From Vogesella aquatica (GTDB lineage: Bacteria > Pseudomonadota > Gammaproteobacteria > Burkholderiales > Chromobacteriaceae): a stretch of 64,000 nucleotides of DNA. A program made the position numbers and the translations under genes. Each line of letters opens with the position of its first letter. Positions within the stretch are counted from its first letter, which is position 1. Where the stretch lies: positions 1 to 64,000 of the forward strand of contig NZ_JAQQLF010000017.1 of assembly GCF_028548455.1 (NCBI RefSeq). The letters run 5' to 3'. This document shows positions 57,305 to 64,000 of this stretch, piece by piece. The notes beneath the pieces are model-generated. The model made no database searches. It saw only the letters and a program-made list of their open reading frames with translations, and had not been told where the DNA came from.

Positions 57305-58155
57305 CAGCCGCGCCGCATTTTCGCCATCTGCATCAGGCGCTCGAAGAAGTGCATGTCTTGCTCGTTTTTCAGCAGTGCGCCAGCCATGGGTGGCGGCGTG
57401 TTGCTGTCGCGGTGCTGTTGCAGCTGCTGTTCGCTGATGCCTTCGCTATCCAGCAGTTTCAGCCAGTCCAGCAGCTCGGAAGTGGTGGGCTTTTTTTTCA
57501 GCCCGTTCATGTCGCGAATGCCGGTAAAGACCTCTAGCGCTTCGCGTACCAGCTGCTGGCGGATGTCGGGGTAGTGCACCTGGATGATTTGCTCCAGGGT
57601 GTCGCGGTCCGGAAAGCGGATGTAGTGGAAGAAACAGCGGCGCAGGAAGGCGTCCGGTAGCTCTTTCTCGTTGTTGGAGGTAATGATGATGATGGGCCGG
57701 TGGCGCGCTTTGACGAACTCTTGGGTTTCATGCACAAAGAATTCCATCTGGTCCAGCTCGCGCAGCAGGTCGTTGGGGAATTCGATGTCGGCCTTGTCGA
57801 TTTCGTCGATCAGCAGGATGGCCTGCTCGTTGCTGGCAAAGGCTTGCCACAGCTTGCCCTGGCGAATGTAGTGGCGGATGTCGTGCACTTTGTCGTCACC
57901 CAGCTGCGAATCGCGCAGGCGCGATACGGCATCGTACTCATACAGGCCATGCTGTGCCTTGGTGGTGGATTTGATTGGCCAGACGATCAGTTGTTTGCCC
58001 AGGGCGCGGGCGATTTCTTCGGCCAGCATGGTTTTGCCGGTGCCGGGCTCGCCTTTTACCAGCAGCGGGCGCTGCAGCGTGATGGCGGCATTGACGGCCA
58101 TCATCAGGTCGTCGGTGGCGATGTAGTTGTCGGTGCCGTTAAAGCGGGTTTTCAT
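57304..58155 (-). CDS. MoxR-family AAA+ ATPase
   Basis: AAA+ chaperone-like ATPase of 283 residues. Walker A is VKGEPGTGKTMLAEE, Walker B is ILLIDEIDKADIEFPNDLL, and sensor 1 lies in IIITSNNEKELPDAFLRRC. MoxR proteins normally work with a von Willebrand factor A (VWA) protein encoded downstream. The downstream gene here is xerC, and no VWA gene is in the window. Confidence 0.92.
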   Translation of the reverse strand: MKTRFNGTDNYIATDDLMMAVNAAITLQRPLLVKGEPGTGKTMLAEEIARALGKQLIVWPIKSTTKAQHGLYEYDAVSRLRDSQLGDDKVHDIRHYIRQGKLWQAFASNEQAILLIDEIDKADIEFPNDLLRELDQMEFFVHETQEFVKARHRPIIIITSNNEKELPDAFLRRCFFHYIRFPDRDTLEQIIQVHYPDIRQQLVREALEVFTGIRDMNGLKKKPTTSELLDWLKLLDSEGISEQQLQQHRDSNTPPPMAGALLKNEQDMHFFERLMQMAKMRRG

Positions 58156-58189
58156 GGTTTAGCCTGTGTATTGTTGTTATGAAATGCAA

Positions 58190-58209
58190 ACAGCCGCCTG
58201 GCGGCGGCT
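58190..58209 (-). terminator. Weak hairpin downstream of the TerB-like gene
   Basis: AGCCGCC and GGCGGCT form a GC-rich stem with a four-base loop. On the minus strand GTTTGC follows, so the T-run is poor. It may separate the TerB-like gene from the MoxR gene. Confidence 0.35.
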
Positions 58210-58225
58210 GCTGTCGGTGGCTGGC

Positions 58226-58642
58226 TCAGTTTTTGGCCAGCTCGGCCTGGAGGTCGTCCAGGGTAATGTGCCAGTAGTGCATCATGTGGCGCAGCAGCAG
58301 CATTTCCGGATCACTGATTGTATTGTCCGATTTGCAAATGTCCAGCGCCAGGGCGCAGCAGATCACGCGCTTGCTGCGTTCGCTCACGCCGTCCAGGATA
58401 ATATTGGTACGCGCGGAGGCCAGCAGGTGAATGGTGCCGTCTTCTTCTGCTTCGTCGGAAATGTCGTCACAGTAGTCTACCAGTACCTTGATGAAGTCCT
58501 TGCGGCTCAGGCCCAGCAGCTCATAGACATGCAGGTTTTCCAGTGTCTCGATTTCACGGGGGTCCATATTGCCATCGGTAATCATGAACATGGCAAGAAT
58601 GCGTGCCAGGGCTTCCGGGCTGTTTGGCGCGTACTTTTTCAT
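58226..58642 (-). CDS. TerB-like small helical protein
   Basis: Protein of 138 residues, mostly alpha-helical and acidic, with MFMITDGNMDPREIETLENLHVYELLGLSRKDFIKVL and ICCALALDICKSDNTISDPEMLLLRHMM. The paired acidic DGNMDPREIE and SDNTISDPE loops recall TerB-type metal-binding bundles. There is no signal peptide. The function is not known. It lies 12 bases after the thioesterase stop, so the two are likely co-transcribed. Confidence 0.75.
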   Translation of the reverse strand: MKKYAPNSPEALARILAMFMITDGNMDPREIETLENLHVYELLGLSRKDFIKVLVDYCDDISDEAEEDGTIHLLASARTNIILDGVSERSKRVICCALALDICKSDNTISDPEMLLLRHMMHYWHITLDDLQAELAKN

Positions 58643-58654
58643 GGCGCGTTTCCT

Positions 58655-59086
58655 TTATTGTGTTGCTGCCAGCCTGGCGGTAAATACCGCGGGGACCGGG
58701 GAGACTTTTCGTTGTTGATAGTCAAAAAACACCACGCCTGTTTTGATGCGCAGAGCTTCTTGTTGCGTTCGGGTGCTGCGGGCGCTGTAGATGATGTCGA
58801 AGCCGTACTTGTTGTGGTCTGCCAGGCCCAGCTCCACATGCAGTACATCACCATGGAACACTTCTGCCCTATACATTACCGCAGCGTCGCTAACGATAAT
58901 ACCGAAGCCTTCGATATTTAGCTCGTTGTAATCGAGGGATTTGAGCCAGCGCAAGCGTGCCTCGTGTGCCAGGCGCAACGCCGCGTCGTTGCCCATGTGG
59001 CCACCGTAGTTGATGTCGGCAATGGCAATGTGCAGTTCGGTGCGGAACAAAATGTTTTGCGGTGGATCTAGTTGGATGCGGGCCAT
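58655..59086 (-). CDS. Hotdog-fold acyl-CoA thioesterase
   Basis: Thioesterase of 143 residues of the 4-hydroxybenzoyl-CoA/FadM type. HIAIADINYGGHMGNDAALRLAHEARLRWL holds the family Asp and the His-Met-Gly-Asn region, and VMYRAEVFHGDVLHVELGL and GVVFFDYQQRKV are typical hotdog strands. It hydrolyses acyl-CoA thioesters; the true substrate is unknown. Confidence 0.87.
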   Translation of the reverse strand: MARIQLDPPQNILFRTELHIAIADINYGGHMGNDAALRLAHEARLRWLKSLDYNELNIEGFGIIVSDAAVMYRAEVFHGDVLHVELGLADHNKYGFDIIYSARSTRTQQEALRIKTGVVFFDYQQRKVSPVPAVFTARLAATQ

Positions 59087-59195
59087 GCGCTTGTCCTTAT
59101 TCCGATAATGTAATACTGCGCCTGCTGTTAATCTTTATCAATGCCTGCGTGGCAGCTTGCGCTAGACTTGAATGACACGAGAGACAGGAGGGCAT

Positions 59196-59648
59196 ATGTA
59201 TCAGCGTATCTATATTCCAGTGGACGACAGTGCCACGTCGGCGCTGGCGCTGGCAGAGGCGTGCAAGCTGGCCAAAGAGGTGGGCGCGGCCGTGCGCTTG
59301 GTGCACGTGGTAGATCTGGCGCAGTTTGGCTGGGGGGGGGCCGAGTTTCTGGATGCGGCCGAGCTGCAAGGTGCCATCAAGCAGGCTGGAGAGCAGGTGC
59401 TGGCCGCCTGTCATGCCAAAGTCGTGGCGCAGGGTCTGGCGGCGGAGTCGCATATTCTGGAAAGCTGGGGCGACCGTATTGCGAGTGTGATTGTCGAGGA
59501 TGCCAACAGCTGGGGGGCAGACCTGATGGTAATGGGAACACACGGGCTGGGCGGCCTGCTGCATCTGCTGATGGGTAGTGTGGCAGAGGGCGTGCTCAAG
59601 CAGGCGGATGTGCCTGTGCTGCTGGTACGCAATCCGGGTGACGACTGA
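59196..59648 (+). CDS. Universal stress protein (UspA family)
   Basis: UspA-domain protein of 150 residues. It starts YQRIYIPVDDSATSALAL, and MGTHGLGGLLHLLMGSVAEGVLKQADVPVLLV carries the ATP-binding pattern G-x2-G-x9-G-S. AGGAGG is three bases before ATG 59196. A GGGGGGGGG run at about 59332-59340 lies inside it and could be a slippage site. It has its own terminator. Confidence 0.93.
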   Translation: MYQRIYIPVDDSATSALALAEACKLAKEVGAAVRLVHVVDLAQFGWGGAEFLDAAELQGAIKQAGEQVLAACHAKVVAQGLAAESHILESWGDRIASVIVEDANSWGADLMVMGTHGLGGLLHLLMGSVAEGVLKQADVPVLLVRNPGDD

Positions 59649-59668
59649 ACAATAGACATTTTGGGCAT

Positions 59669-59702
59669 AAAAAAACCCCGGCTTGCTGGCCGGGGTTTTT
59701 TT
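59669..59702. terminator. Strong bidirectional terminator
   Basis: A 7-A run and CCCCGGC (59676-59682) pair with GCCGGGG (59689-59695) and a 7-T run. It lies between the convergent usp and HTH genes. Confidence 0.9.
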
Positions 59703-59712
59703 ATGCTGAAGA

Positions 59713-60039
59713 TCAGGCTTCGGCGGTATCTGCACTGCCTTCGGTCTGGGCATCCAGACGGGCGCGTACGGCTTTGCGCAGGCTCTTGTACAGGTCTGGG
59801 TGAGTCTCTTTCAGGTATTCCACGATTTCGAAATCTTCGCGACGTACTTTGGTCAGGTCGATTTGCTCAACATGTACCAGGCGCAGCAGTTCGCGTACCG
59901 GTTTTGGCATGTTGCGGCCGCTTTCGTAGCGGCTACCGCCAGACTGGGTAACGCCGATTCGGCTCCAGAACTCTTGCTGGTTCAGACCCAGTTTGCGGCG
60001 GATTTCACGTGGGTTGGCGATTTTGTCAAACAGTTTCAT
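59713..60039 (-). CDS. Helix-turn-helix (XRE-like) regulator
   Basis: DNA-binding protein of 108 residues. The helix-turn-helix is seen as IRRKLGLNQQEFWSRIGVTQSGGSRYESGRNMPKPV near residues 12-47, an XRE/Cro-like fold. The rest is charged and helical (DLTKVRREDFEIVEYLKETHPDLYKSLRKAVRARL). GAGGA precedes the ATG. It has no partner gene, and the AT-rich upstream region may carry its operator. Confidence 0.8.
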   Translation of the reverse strand: MKLFDKIANPREIRRKLGLNQQEFWSRIGVTQSGGSRYESGRNMPKPVRELLRLVHVEQIDLTKVRREDFEIVEYLKETHPDLYKSLRKAVRARLDAQTEGSADTAEA

Positions 60040-60271
60040 GGCGTTCCTCGCTTCTGTTCAATTCAGGAATCCGGATGTAATCCGGGTGACGTTTTAAAGA
60101 TGAAACTATGGAACAAGGTCGTTGCCGAGTTCCTTTATGTACTGCATATGATAGCAGTATTTTTAATCGATCAAAAGAAAAATGCTCTAGGGATTGTCAA
60201 TAGATTTTGATCAACAAATTTAGTTCAATCAAATTTTGTGAAGCAAAGGAACGGGTAATGCGGGGAGGGGA
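60040..60271 (-). promoter_or_regulatory. AT-rich upstream region of the HTH gene
   Basis: No gene is visible in this gap. The part from about 60110 to 60245 is far richer in A and T than its surroundings and contains several GATCAA/TTGATC-like words, as in ATCGATCAAAAG and TTTTGATCAACA. It probably holds the HTH gene promoter and might hold its own binding sites. I cannot fix a single -10/-35 pair. Confidence 0.45.
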
Positions 60272-60372
60272 GGGGTGGCGAGCCTGAACCCCGGCACTTG
60301 CACTAAGTAACTGTGGCTGCTTCCTTCCGGACCTGACCAGGTTGGCTACCGTACAATGCGGGGGGGCCCGCC
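60272..60372 (-). ncRNA. ffs: Signal recognition particle 4.5S RNA
   Basis: On the minus strand the SRP core is clear: ACCUGGUCAGGUCCGGAAGG followed by AAGCAGCC, the Ffh-binding symmetric and asymmetric loops with the tetraloop region. The ends pair as a long hairpin (GGCGGGC with GCTCGCC, and further in). The RNA should be about 100 bases. The ends are estimated from pairing. It targets nascent membrane proteins with Ffh. Confidence 0.93.
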
Positions 60373-60385
60373 ATAGAGAAAACGC

Positions 60386-60414
60386 ATGATACATGGCTTG
60401 GGCCTGGCTGCCAA
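60386..60414 (-). promoter_or_regulatory. Sigma-70 promoter of ffs
   Basis: On the minus strand TTGGCA (60409-60414), exactly 17 bases, then TATCAT (60386-60391). The distance to the predicted RNA 5' end is about 13 bases, so a short 5' leader may be trimmed. Confidence 0.75.
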
Positions 60415-60520
60415 GCCTGTCGCGGCATTTAGCCTGAAATGGCGGTGCCGTGGCAGTTTGCATGCCTGTGGCAATTGGGTATGCTGCTGGCAGCAACCCA
60501 CCCGTTACGAGGTACCCGAC

Positions 60521-61693
60521 ATGAACTGCTTGCCTGCTACCGAAGCCATTTTGTCCCGATTGTTATCGTTCGACACCACCAGCCGTGACTCCAATCTGGC
60601 GCTCATCGAGTGGGTGGCGAGCTGGCTTGAGCAGTATGGTGTAGCCAGTACGCTCACATTTAATGATGAAAAAACCAAGGCGAATTTGTTCGCACATCTG
60701 GGCGACCCGACACTGCCTGCGGTGGTGCTGTCAGGGCATACCGACGTGGTGCCGGTTGATGGCCAGCAATGGCGCTATCCGCCGTTTGACATGACGGTTC
60801 ATGACGGCTTGGTCTACGGGCGTGGTAGTGCTGATATGAAAGGCTTCATCGCGTGTGTGCTGGCCGCGGTGCCGCGCTGGCAGCATATGGTCGCTGGCGG
60901 CGCGATGACTCGTAGCCTTGGCATTGCGCTTTCATACGACGAAGAGATCGGCTGCCTGGGGGTGGGGCGGCTGATTGATGATCTATTGGCGCGTCAGGTG
61001 CCGGTAGCGGGCTGCATTATCGGCGAGCCCACCATAATGCGGCCGGTGATCGCACACAAGGGTATAGCGCACTATCGCGTGCAGGTGCGCGGCCGCGCGG
61101 CGCATTCGTCGCTTACCCCCCAGGGTGTGAATGCCATCGAGTACGCGGCACGCCTGGTAACGCACATCCGCAAGCTGGCGGACACCGAACAGTCATTCGG
61201 TAGCCGTCACCCGCTGTACGACGTGCCTTTTGCTACGCTGCAAACCGGGCTGATCAAGGGTGGCAGTGCGGCCAACATTGTGCCCAAAGACTGCGAGTTC
61301 GTGTTCGAGGTGCGCTGGTTGCCGGGCGATCTGCACGAACGCTTTGTGGCATCGGTTAAAGACTATGCACAAGTGTTGCTGGCAGAAATGCAGCAAATAG
61401 CACCGGAGGCGGATATCCAGTTTGAAGCGCTGGTCAATTGTCCGCCATTTGAATACTCGCCAGGTAGCGAAATTACCCGCCACGTCGAGGCGCTATGCCA
61501 AGGCTGCAGTCACGATGCGGTGGCGTATACCACCGAAGCCGGGCGTTTTCACGAAGCCGGCATCCCATGCGTAGTATGCGGGCCCGGTTCAATCGAACAG
61601 GCGCACCGCCCGGACGAGTTTGTCAGCCAGGCACAGCTGGCGGCCTGCGATGCCTGGCTCGACCAGCTGTTCTTGCGCCTGAAACAGGCGTAG
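60521..61693 (+). CDS. argE: Acetylornithine deacetylase
   Basis: M20-family zinc amidohydrolase of 390 residues of the arginine pathway. Metal ligands and catalytic sites are seen in VVLSGHTDVVPVDGQQW (His, Asp), YGRGSADMKGF (Asp), SYDEEIGCLG (Glu pair), IGEPT and the C-terminal CGPGSIEQAHRPDEFV (His). ATG 60521 with GAGG upstream is preferred. Upstream codons would read into the ffs promoter. It is a monocistronic gene here. Confidence 0.93.
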   Translation: MNCLPATEAILSRLLSFDTTSRDSNLALIEWVASWLEQYGVASTLTFNDEKTKANLFAHLGDPTLPAVVLSGHTDVVPVDGQQWRYPPFDMTVHDGLVYGRGSADMKGFIACVLAAVPRWQHMVAGGAMTRSLGIALSYDEEIGCLGVGRLIDDLLARQVPVAGCIIGEPTIMRPVIAHKGIAHYRVQVRGRAAHSSLTPQGVNAIEYAARLVTHIRKLADTEQSFGSRHPLYDVPFATLQTGLIKGGSAANIVPKDCEFVFEVRWLPGDLHERFVASVKDYAQVLLAEMQQIAPEADIQFEALVNCPPFEYSPGSEITRHVEALCQGCSHDAVAYTTEAGRFHEAGIPCVVCGPGSIEQAHRPDEFVSQAQLAACDAWLDQLFLRLKQA

Positions 61694-61763
61694 AGCGGCG
61701 GTAAACTACTTTACGCCCGGCGCGTCCAGCCTCAGAATCGCGGCTCCCGATAAGGGGCCGAGT

Positions 61764-61798
61764 ACCCGCCCTGTCACAAGCAGGGCGGGTTTGTTATT
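61764..61798 (+). terminator. Terminator between argE and the NSS transporter
   Basis: ACCCGCCCTG (61764-61773) pairs with CAGGGCGGGT (61781-61790) around TCACAAG, then TTGTTATT. Confidence 0.8.
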
Positions 61799-61819
61799 GG
61801 TTTTGACGTTGGACAGCAT

Positions 61820-63208
61820 ATGAAGAACGATACAAGACCCGCAGCGCCACAGACTGCGGGCAATAGCCGGGACGCCTTCACCTCCAGCTTTGGCGTGTTG
61901 GCCGCAACGCTGGGCTCCGCAGTGGGGCTGGGCAATATCTGGAAGTTTCCCTACGTTACCGGTGCCAATGGTGGTGCCAGCTTCCTGGTGGTGTATGTGC
62001 TGGCTACCTTGCTGGTCGGCCTGCCGGTGATGATTGCCGAAATCATGCTGGGCCGTAAGGCCAAGGCCGATGCGGTGACTACCCTGCGTACGCTGGCCCC
62101 CGCAGGCCAGCCGTGGTGGCTGATTGGTGGTTTTGGCGTGATCGCTGCATTTCTGATCATGTCGTTCTATTCCGAAGTGGCTGCGTGGGTATTTGCCTAT
62201 GTGTTCAAGGCATTGCGCGGCGATATCCTGTCCAGCGACCCGGCGGTGACGTCGGCAGCATTTGGCGCGCTGATTAGCGACCCGCTGCAGTCGCTATTGT
62301 GGCAATGGGCCGTGCTGTTGATGATCGGCGGCATTTTGCTGATGGGGGTGGCCAAAGGTATCGAGGCGGTCACCAAAAAACTGATGCCGGTGCTGTTTTT
62401 GCTGCTGTTGGTCATTTGTGCGCGCAGTCTGATGCTGCCAGGGGCTATGGCTGGCTTGTCTTTCCTGTTTACCCCGGACTGGAGCAAGATCACCGGCGAG
62501 GTGGTGCTGGTGGCCATGGGCTTGGCTTTCTTCAAGCTGTCCATTGGCATGGGTACCATGATGACTTATGGCAGCTACTTCCGTGACGACCAGAATGTTC
62601 CTGCCACCACATTGCGTGTGATGAGTGCTGACCTGTTTGTTTCCATGCTGGCGGGTATCGCCATTTTCCCGGCGGTGTTCAGCTTCGGCTTCAAGCCGGA
62701 GGCGGGCCCGTCTTTGCTGTTCATCACCATTCCGGCCGTGTTTGCCAGCATGCCGATGGGCCACCTGTTCATGGTGCTGTTCTTTGTGTTGGCTGCTGTA
62801 GCGGCTACCGGGGCGATGTTGTCCATTCTGGAGGTGCCTGTATCGGTCATGGCGGGCCGTCTGGGTGTATCGCGCAAGAAAGCCACGCTGGTCAACCTGC
62901 TGCTGCTGGCGCTGATTGGGGCTACCTGCGCGCTGTCCAATAGCTTGCTGGCCGATGTCAAACCGTTCGGCATGACCTTCTTCGACCTGTTTGACTACAT
63001 CTCGTCGTATATCCTGATGCCGCTGGGCGGGATCTTCATCTGCCTGTTTGTGGCCTGGGTGTGGGGCAAGCACAATATGGCCGCAGCACTGAGTAATGAT
63101 GGTCGTCTGGCCAATGGCAAGGTGGTGGCGGGTTTGTATGTGCTGTTGAAGTTTGTTACCCCGCTGCTGATCTTGCTGGTGATGCTCAAGGGTTTGGGTT
63201 TGCTGTAA
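61820..63208 (+). CDS. Sodium-dependent transporter (NSS/SNF family)
   Basis: Inner-membrane sodium symporter of 462 residues, bacterial NSS family (LeuT-like fold). The first membrane segment is the family signature GSAVGLGNIWKFPYVTGANGGASF. About eleven segments follow. KLSIGMGTMMTYGSYFRDDQ lies in segment 6. The substrate is probably an amino acid or amine. It lies 30 bases after the terminator and is followed by an inverted DUS-pair hairpin. Confidence 0.9.
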   Translation: MKNDTRPAAPQTAGNSRDAFTSSFGVLAATLGSAVGLGNIWKFPYVTGANGGASFLVVYVLATLLVGLPVMIAEIMLGRKAKADAVTTLRTLAPAGQPWWLIGGFGVIAAFLIMSFYSEVAAWVFAYVFKALRGDILSSDPAVTSAAFGALISDPLQSLLWQWAVLLMIGGILLMGVAKGIEAVTKKLMPVLFLLLLVICARSLMLPGAMAGLSFLFTPDWSKITGEVVLVAMGLAFFKLSIGMGTMMTYGSYFRDDQNVPATTLRVMSADLFVSMLAGIAIFPAVFSFGFKPEAGPSLLFITIPAVFASMPMGHLFMVLFFVLAAVAATGAMLSILEVPVSVMAGRLGVSRKKATLVNLLLLALIGATCALSNSLLADVKPFGMTFFDLFDYISSYILMPLGGIFICLFVAWVWGKHNMAAALSNDGRLANGKVVAGLYVLLKFVTPLLILLVMLKGLGLL

Positions 63209-63229
63209 CGTTTGTGTTGCCAGCTAGCC

Positions 63230-63269
63230 AAAGGTTGGCCGCAATGTGCGGCCAACCTTTTTGTTTATT
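63230..63269 (+). terminator. Terminator formed by a perfect inverted DUS-like pair
   Basis: AAAGGTTGGCCGCA (63230-63243), the loop ATG, then TGCGGCCAACCTTT (63247-63260) and TTGTTTATT. It is a 14-bp perfect stem plus a T-rich tail after the NSS gene, and the clearest case of the dispersed word used as a terminator. Confidence 0.85.
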
Positions 63270-63281
63270 CCGGGAGATAGC

Positions 63282-63644
63282 ATGAATATTATGCGTGTCA
63301 GCGAGCAGCATTGCGTGCCGCAACAAGACAGACCGAACCCGCAGCGCCTTGTGACAGGTAACCCGCTGCGGCATACCTGGCCGGTGTATGACAGTGCAGA
63401 CAGCGCGTGCGCTGCCGGTATCTGGTCGTGCGAGACCGGGGCCTGGCGTATTGCCTTTGCCGATAACAAGCACGAATTCTTTGCCGTGATCAGTGGCTGC
63501 GTGTGCCTGACGAATGAGGCCGGCCACGCCGAGACATTTGGCCCCGGTGAGGCGGCGGTGATTCCGGCTGGCTTTCGCGGCGAGTTTCGCGTGCTGGAGC
63601 CGGTGCGCAAGTATTATGTGATCGTGACGGTGCCGGTAGCCTAG
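63282..63644 (+). CDS. Cupin-domain protein
   Basis: Cupin-fold protein of 120 residues. CETGAWRIAFADNKHEFFAVISGCVCLTNEAGHAETFGPGEAAVIPAGFRGEFRVLEPVRKYYVI follows the DUF861/Cupin_3 pattern. The metal-binding His set is partial, so a catalytic role is uncertain. GGGAG lies six bases before ATG 63282. It is convergent with, and overlaps by four bases, the small membrane protein. Confidence 0.85.
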   Translation: MNIMRVSEQHCVPQQDRPNPQRLVTGNPLRHTWPVYDSADSACAAGIWSCETGAWRIAFADNKHEFFAVISGCVCLTNEAGHAETFGPGEAAVIPAGFRGEFRVLEPVRKYYVIVTVPVA

Positions 63645-63913
63645 TCGCGCTGGTAAGCGTCCGGGTCGACCGGCGGGGTGTCAAAGCCGTTGATGTCTCT
63701 GGCGGGTTTGTTCAGCTGTAGCAGGATCAGGCCGTTTAGCCCGCCAAAAAACCAGGCTAGCAGAAAGAAAACCGAGTAAGCGCTGAGCTCGTCACGGAAT
63801 AGCTGCTTGCCGTGCAATGCCAGCTCGTAGGGGTCGAATACCGAGAAAAAGCAGGTGGTGGCCAGCAGTGCAGTCAGGAAGGATGGCCACAGAACCAGGA
63901 TAAGCTTGCGCAT
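63641..63913 (-). CDS. Small two-segment membrane protein
   Basis: Protein of 90 residues with two hydrophobic segments (about 3-24 and 46-66) separated by DPYELALHGKQLFRDELSAYS, and a polar tail. I do not recognise the family. GGAG precedes the ATG at 63913. Its neighbours give no clue to function. Confidence 0.7.
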   Translation of the reverse strand: MRKLILVLWPSFLTALLATTCFFSVFDPYELALHGKQLFRDELSAYSVFFLLAWFFGGLNGLILLQLNKPARDINGFDTPPVDPDAYQRD

Positions 63914-63962
63914 AGGGTGCTCCTTTATCTGCCGGGGGGTGCCATTCAGTATAAGACAAATG

Positions 63963-63994
63963 AAAAAAGCCGCGCAGTGCGCGGCTTTTTTTGC
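63963..63994. terminator. Terminator near the window end
   Basis: AAAAAAGCCGCGC (63963-63975) pairs with GCGCGGCTTTTTT around AGT, then T. The gene it ends lies outside or at the window border. Confidence 0.85.
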
Positions 63995-64000
63995 TCAAGG

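Noticed and set aside
59328-59345. Frameshift at the G-run inside the universal stress protein gene
   Set aside because: The frame stays intact through the run and the protein has all its family motifs.
60386-60520. Upstream extension of argE to an ATG at 60386
   Set aside because: The region overlaps the ffs promoter, encodes a Cys/Trp-rich segment unlike ArgE, and the ATG at 60521 has a better ribosome-binding site.

Overview
The window reads as a chromosomal segment of a GC-rich betaproteobacterium, most likely of the order Neisseriales (Chromobacteriaceae-like, e.g. the Vogesella/Chromobacterium group). This rests on conserved gene orders (rpoE-rseABC-mucD, lepA-lepB-DUF4845-rnc-era-recO-pdxJ-acpS-nagZ, prpB-prpC-acnD-prpF) and on protein sequence style. 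The genus is an inference. Nothing suggests a prophage, an insertion sequence, an rRNA operon or a CRISPR array.

Layout. 1-4272: an acetyltransferase, a membrane c-di-GMP phosphodiesterase with a decayed cyclase domain, and a divergent periplasmic binding protein. 4269-8399: a LysR regulator facing a polyamine cassette (PotF-like binding protein, acetylpolyamine-deacetylase-like enzyme, N-carbamoylputrescine amidase). 8452-13114: an MFS exporter divergent from an SgrR-type regulator broken by an in-frame TAG, then a small SDR protein with its own LysR regulator. 13188-20085: the methylcitrate (propionate) operon prpB-prpC-acnD-prpF, into which a DUF559 nuclease-like gene and a tandem repeat have been inserted. 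20284-24555: the sigma-E envelope-stress operon with an apparent autoregulatory promoter. 24620-32688: the lepA-to-nagZ housekeeping run. 32787-36792: a chemoreceptor, an unknown protein, a phosphodiesterase and a YkgJ protein. 36877-41694: a four-gene, Fur-box-controlled iron-type operon (imelysin, di-heme oxidoreductase, imelysin, DUF1513). 41829-44572: a ribbon-helix-helix protein, then a tyrosine recombinase divergent from a KfrA-like coiled-coil DNA-binding protein, with palindromic operators on both promoters. 44561-51194: msrC, phbB, rsgA-phhB-M48 protease, orn, pgi, pncC. 51416-56328: a BMP-family (nucleoside-type) ABC importer. 56408-59086: xerC, a MoxR ATPase, a TerB-like protein and a thioesterase. 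59196-63913: a universal stress protein, an HTH regulator, the 4.5S RNA gene ffs, argE, an NSS transporter, a cupin and a small membrane protein.

The most striking signal lies across genes rather than in one. The 9-mer TTGGCCGCA (commonly extended to AAGGTTGGCCGCA) occurs at least 43 times on the two strands by my manual count, where a simple composition model predicts about one. It lies inside genes, mostly as Leu-Ala-Ala or Ala-Ala-Asn using the otherwise rarer TTG and GCA codons, and it also forms inverted pairs at gene ends that look like terminators. This is the signature of a DNA uptake sequence, but the word differs from the Neisseria-type DUS dialects I know. The other leads are the recombinase/KfrA module, the nonsense-interrupted SgrR, the DUF559 insertion in the prp operon and the Fur-controlled imelysin/di-heme operon.
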